A stretch of 64,000 bases of DNA from Alistipes sp. CAG:435. Its GTDB lineage: Bacteria; Bacteroidota; Bacteroidia; Bacteroidales; UBA932. Shown here piece by piece: positions 61,506 to 64,000 of the stretch (positions within the stretch are counted from its first letter, which is position 1; the number at the start of each line of letters is the position of its first letter). A program made the translations under genes and the position numbers. The DNA lies in the NCBI GenBank assembly GCA_000433355.1, contig FR893177.1, positions 1-64,000 on the forward strand. Direction: 5' to 3'. The notes beneath the pieces are model-generated. The model saw nothing but the letters and a program-made list of their open reading frames with translations. It had not been told where the DNA came from and did not search any database.

Positions 61506-62924
61506 ATGAAAAAGATAATAAGACTCTCCCTCGCATTGCTGGTCTTAGGCTTTGTATCTTGTGAGAAAGAACTGCCGAGCCAGGTTGAGCAGCCGTACGA
61601 CACCGAGATCTCCGCGATTAAGATTGTCAACGCCGGGGCTGACGGCACGACTGTGCTGGAGGGACGTATAGATGAAGAGAACAAGATGATTGACTTCAAG
61701 AGGATTGTTCCGGAGACGGATTTCTCGAACCTAAAGGTTGAGGCCACTCTTTCCGACGGAGCCGTACTTGAAAATGATGTCTTTGACTTCTCCATGGATG
61801 AAGAGACAACGGAAAAGACGCTGATTCTCAGAATCAAGAACCACAACCGCTACAAGGACTACTTTATCCGTGTCAGGAAGAAGGTTCCTGTGTTTGGCGC
61901 TGATTGGGAGAAGGTGAAGACCTACGGCTTCTGCGCCGCCACCAACAACACCTACGAGCACTTCAACTCAGGAACTACCCGCTGGGCCGGATTTGACGGT
62001 GAATATGTACTCGTGGTCTCCAGAAAGGGTGGCACGAACCCTCATCTTCTGAAGGTCTCCGACCTGAAGGAAGGCAAGATCGAACCGATTATGCTGAACA
62101 ACGAAGGTGTGACAGGCGGAACATACCCGATTCATAGCGGGGCCGTGATCAAGGGCCACACTTATGTGAGCAACCTTTCCGGTGGCGGCAAGTGGTCCCC
62201 ATTGATGATTTACTACTACGAGACTCCGGCTTCCGCTCCGGAAGTGATTCTGAATGTGACGCTTGACACAATCGACGGCGCCAACTCAAGGCACGGTGAC
62301 AACGCCTCGTTCAATCTTGACGAGAACGGTAACGGCTATGTCTTCTTTGGCAACAACGCCGCCACGGATGTCCTGAGGTTCACCATCAGGAACTGGAAGG
62401 AGATCGATCCTGCCAGCGCCACGGTTCTTGGCTCAGACTCCAAGGCTAACTCCTACATTACTGTCAACAGGATTTGGGGAACCGACAGCTACATTTTCGG
62501 CGGAATATATATGGCTCCGAAGATTGTGGACGAGTCGATGTCTGTCCAGTACGCTCTTAAACCCACCAGCGTGGCCGCTCAGTCAACCGCCTGCCAGATA
62601 ATCAGCTTCAATGGGGAACGCTATCTGGTCACAATGACTGCCGGCAGAACCGAGGACGTGACTCCGACGATGAACGTCTATGACATCACGAAGGGAGGGG
62701 ACACCTTGACTGACTGCCTTGCCAAATTTGAGGAAGGTGACCGCAAGCCGGTATATTCATTCATCCTTGGCGGCGGCAAGAGCATCTCTCCGGGAACTAA
62801 TCTTAATTATTACATCGAGAAGGACGCGGAAGGAAAGGACAGCAAGCTTTACTTGTTCGCCGCCCGGTGCGACTCTGGATTCGCGATCTGCGAGTTCCCG
62901 ATAAAGGTGGCTCTTGACGACTGA
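61506..62924 (+). CDS. Surface lipoprotein, DUF5018/DUF4623-like (SusE/F position)
   Basis: 472 aa. Lipobox LGFVSC after MKKIIRLSLALLVLGF; an Ig-like first domain (SAIKIVNAGADGTTVLEG, DUF5018-like) and a C-terminal beta-propeller-like region with WAGFDGEYVLVVSRKG. Proteins of this type occupy the SusE/SusF position and probably bind the polymer. The DUF names are from pattern memory. The upstream ATG at 61494 is possible. Confidence 0.75.
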   Translation: MKKIIRLSLALLVLGFVSCEKELPSQVEQPYDTEISAIKIVNAGADGTTVLEGRIDEENKMIDFKRIVPETDFSNLKVEATLSDGAVLENDVFDFSMDEETTEKTLILRIKNHNRYKDYFIRVRKKVPVFGADWEKVKTYGFCAATNNTYEHFNSGTTRWAGFDGEYVLVVSRKGGTNPHLLKVSDLKEGKIEPIMLNNEGVTGGTYPIHSGAVIKGHTYVSNLSGGGKWSPLMIYYYETPASAPEVILNVTLDTIDGANSRHGDNASFNLDENGNGYVFFGNNAATDVLRFTIRNWKEIDPASATVLGSDSKANSYITVNRIWGTDSYIFGGIYMAPKIVDESMSVQYALKPTSVAAQSTACQIISFNGERYLVTMTAGRTEDVTPTMNVYDITKGGDTLTDCLAKFEEGDRKPVYSFILGGGKSISPGTNLNYYIEKDAEGKDSKLYLFAARCDSGFAICEFPIKVALDD

Positions 62925-62935
62925 TCGGTGCGGAA

Positions 62936-64000
62936 ATGAAAAGATTAGCAAGAATATTTTTGTACACGCTTCTGAGTGTGGCCTTCTTCGCCTGCGGAAA
63001 GGAAGAACAACCTTTTAAGCCTGGCGGCTCCACTGGCGGAGGAGGCACCGGAGGCGGTGGCACGACTGATCCGGTCAAGGTCGAATTTCCGAGGAAGGAA
63101 CTCAGAGGTGTCTGGGTGGCCACTGTCTGGGAACTGGACTGGCCGATGGGCGCGCACGACGAGGCCTCACAGAAGAAGAAGTACACGGACTACCTTGACT
63201 TGTTCCAGGAGTGCGGCATCAACGCTGTGTTCTTTCAGATCCGGTCCAAGGCTGATGCTTACTATGAGTCTCAGTATGAGCCTTGGAGCAAGACCATAAC
63301 AGGCACGGTCGGCAAGAATCCGGGTTACGATGTCCTCAAGTTCCTGATAGACGAGACCCACGCCCGCGGGATGCAGTTCCATGCCTGGATCAATCCTTAC
63401 CGTGTCGAGACGAGAGGTTCCGCCTCGGCTGAGTTTCCAGCATTGGATCCTAAGATTCCAGCCTCGATGGTCAAGGACTACAACAAGATCCGTGTCTATA
63501 ATCCGGCTCTGCCGGAGGTTCAGGACAGGATCGCCGCCATTGTCAAGGAAATCATCACAAAATACGATGTGGACGGCCTTCACATGGATGATTATTTCTA
63601 TCCGTCATTGGAAAAAGGCGAGTCTCTGAATGATGCTGCTGAATATGCCAAATATGGTTCTGGATATTCAAAGATCGAGGATTTCAGGCGCGCCAATGTC
63701 ACCAAGGCGATCGAAAAGATCCATAATGTGATTGTCCAGACCCGTCCGGAAGTGATTTTCTCCGTCAGCCCTCAAGGCAACTATGACAACAACTACAACG
63801 CTTTGTTCGCCGATGTCGCCACTTGGACCCGCAACGGATTGATTGATGTGATTATCCCTCAGCTGTACTATAGTGTCGTAACATTCCAGACAAGGATCAA
63901 GTGGTTCGTTGACAATGCGTTCAAGAGCCATCTGATGGCAGGCTACGGGATCTACAACTTCGCTTCGGACGCGTCCAACACGGATTTCCGGACAACGTCC
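62936..64000 (+). CDS. GHL10/DUF187 glycoside hydrolase-like lipoprotein, 3' end outside the window
   Basis: ATG 62936; 355 codons remain to the window edge with no stop. Lipobox FFAC, then a (GGGGTGGGG)-type linker and the barrel start ELRGVWVATVWELDWPM. Core motifs NAVFFQIRSKADAYY, GMQFHAWINPYRVE and DGLHMDDYFYP (the Asp-rich strand of the family) are clear. DUF187 members such as E. coli DigH cleave denuded peptidoglycan glycan; others act on unknown glycans. Fourth gene of the SusC/D operon, so it likely pre-cleaves the imported substrate. Confidence 0.88.
   Translation, partial: MKRLARIFLYTLLSVAFFACGKEEQPFKPGGSTGGGGTGGGGTTDPVKVEFPRKELRGVWVATVWELDWPMGAHDEASQKKKYTDYLDLFQECGINAVFFQIRSKADAYYESQYEPWSKTITGTVGKNPGYDVLKFLIDETHARGMQFHAWINPYRVETRGSASAEFPALDPKIPASMVKDYNKIRVYNPALPEVQDRIAAIVKEIITKYDVDGLHMDDYFYPSLEKGESLNDAAEYAKYGSGYSKIEDFRRANVTKAIEKIHNVIVQTRPEVIFSVSPQGNYDNNYNALFADVATWTRNGLIDVIIPQLYYSVVTFQTRIKWFVDNAFKSHLMAGYGIYNFASDASNTDFRTTS

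Noticed and set aside
1..64000. CRISPR array, prophage or integrative conjugative element
   Set aside because: No regularly spaced repeat series with spacers, and no integrase, relaxase, capsid, terminase or tail gene seen. The only direct repeats are pairs.

Overview
This window is chromosomal DNA from a member of the Bacteroidales (Bacteroidota). The evidence is a SusC/SusD pair with associated lipoproteins, a str ribosomal operon in rpsL-rpsG-fusA-rpsJ order, many signal-peptide lipoproteins with a late lipobox Cys, and promoters of the Bacteroidota type (TTTG, 19-20 nt, TAnnTTTG) in place of Shine-Dalgarno-rich leaders. No rRNA, CRISPR array or phage structural gene is visible.

Layout. 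0-5.1 kb (minus): a GH2 beta-galactosidase-like enzyme and an S9/DPP-IV peptidase. 5.2-12.0 kb: a TetR-controlled TolC/MFP/ABC exporter operon resembling cecR-ybhGFSR, with the double ATPase split into two genes. 12.1-15.7 kb: str operon, then a CAT-anticodon tRNA and a strong terminator. 15.8-18.8 kb: an IS1182-type element, a long inverted repeat and copy A of a small 146-bp inverted-repeat element. 18.8-23.7 kb: RNase R with a Gly/Ser-rich tail, a ROK kinase and mannose-6-phosphate isomerase. 23.7-30.5 kb: a membrane-bound AraC regulator, an Ntn-hydrolase lipoprotein, two large paralogous lipoproteins (the first frameshifted) and an outer-membrane barrel protein. 30.7-40.1 kb: an accessory island bounded by copies B and C of the 146-bp element, holding a PLD-like cassette between 124-bp direct repeats, two consecutive DUF262 (GmrSD-like) genes, and a DnaB-like ATPase between two copies of a 70-aa gene. 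40.2-50.9 kb: a broken FtsK-gamma-like ORF, metallophosphoesterase, FtsK-like motor, a repeat protein, DnaQ-like exonuclease, WYL regulator, AAA+ ATPase, VWA protein, a gene broken by a 43-bp tandem duplication, a second WYL regulator and RtcB RNA ligase. 51.2-55.9 kb: S41 protease, a hipBST three-gene toxin-antitoxin system, RdgB and RecO. 56-64 kb: SusC, SusD, a DUF4623-like lipoprotein and a GHL10/DUF187 glycoside hydrolase cut by the window edge.

Most interesting result. Eight promoters between 31.0 and 46.6 kb share an imperfect dyad (roughly CTGCC-N7-nGCAn) in place of the -33 box. In all eight, the same reference point (two bases before the CTG) lies exactly 29 nt from the start of a TAnnTTTG-like -7 box. 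These promoters precede the 361-aa and 322-aa unknown genes, the PLD gene, the FtsK/phosphoesterase operon, the 180-aa repeat gene, a WYL regulator itself and the AAA+ ATPase. The eighth is an orphan promoter that probably once drove the DUF262 operon before a cassette inserted. This looks like one locally encoded regulon of defence- or stress-type genes, probably controlled by the WYL protein at 43702-44601. A second window-wide signal is strong over-representation of GAATAT/ATATTC in host-like DNA, regardless of reading frame, which is absent from the AT-rich DUF262 genes.
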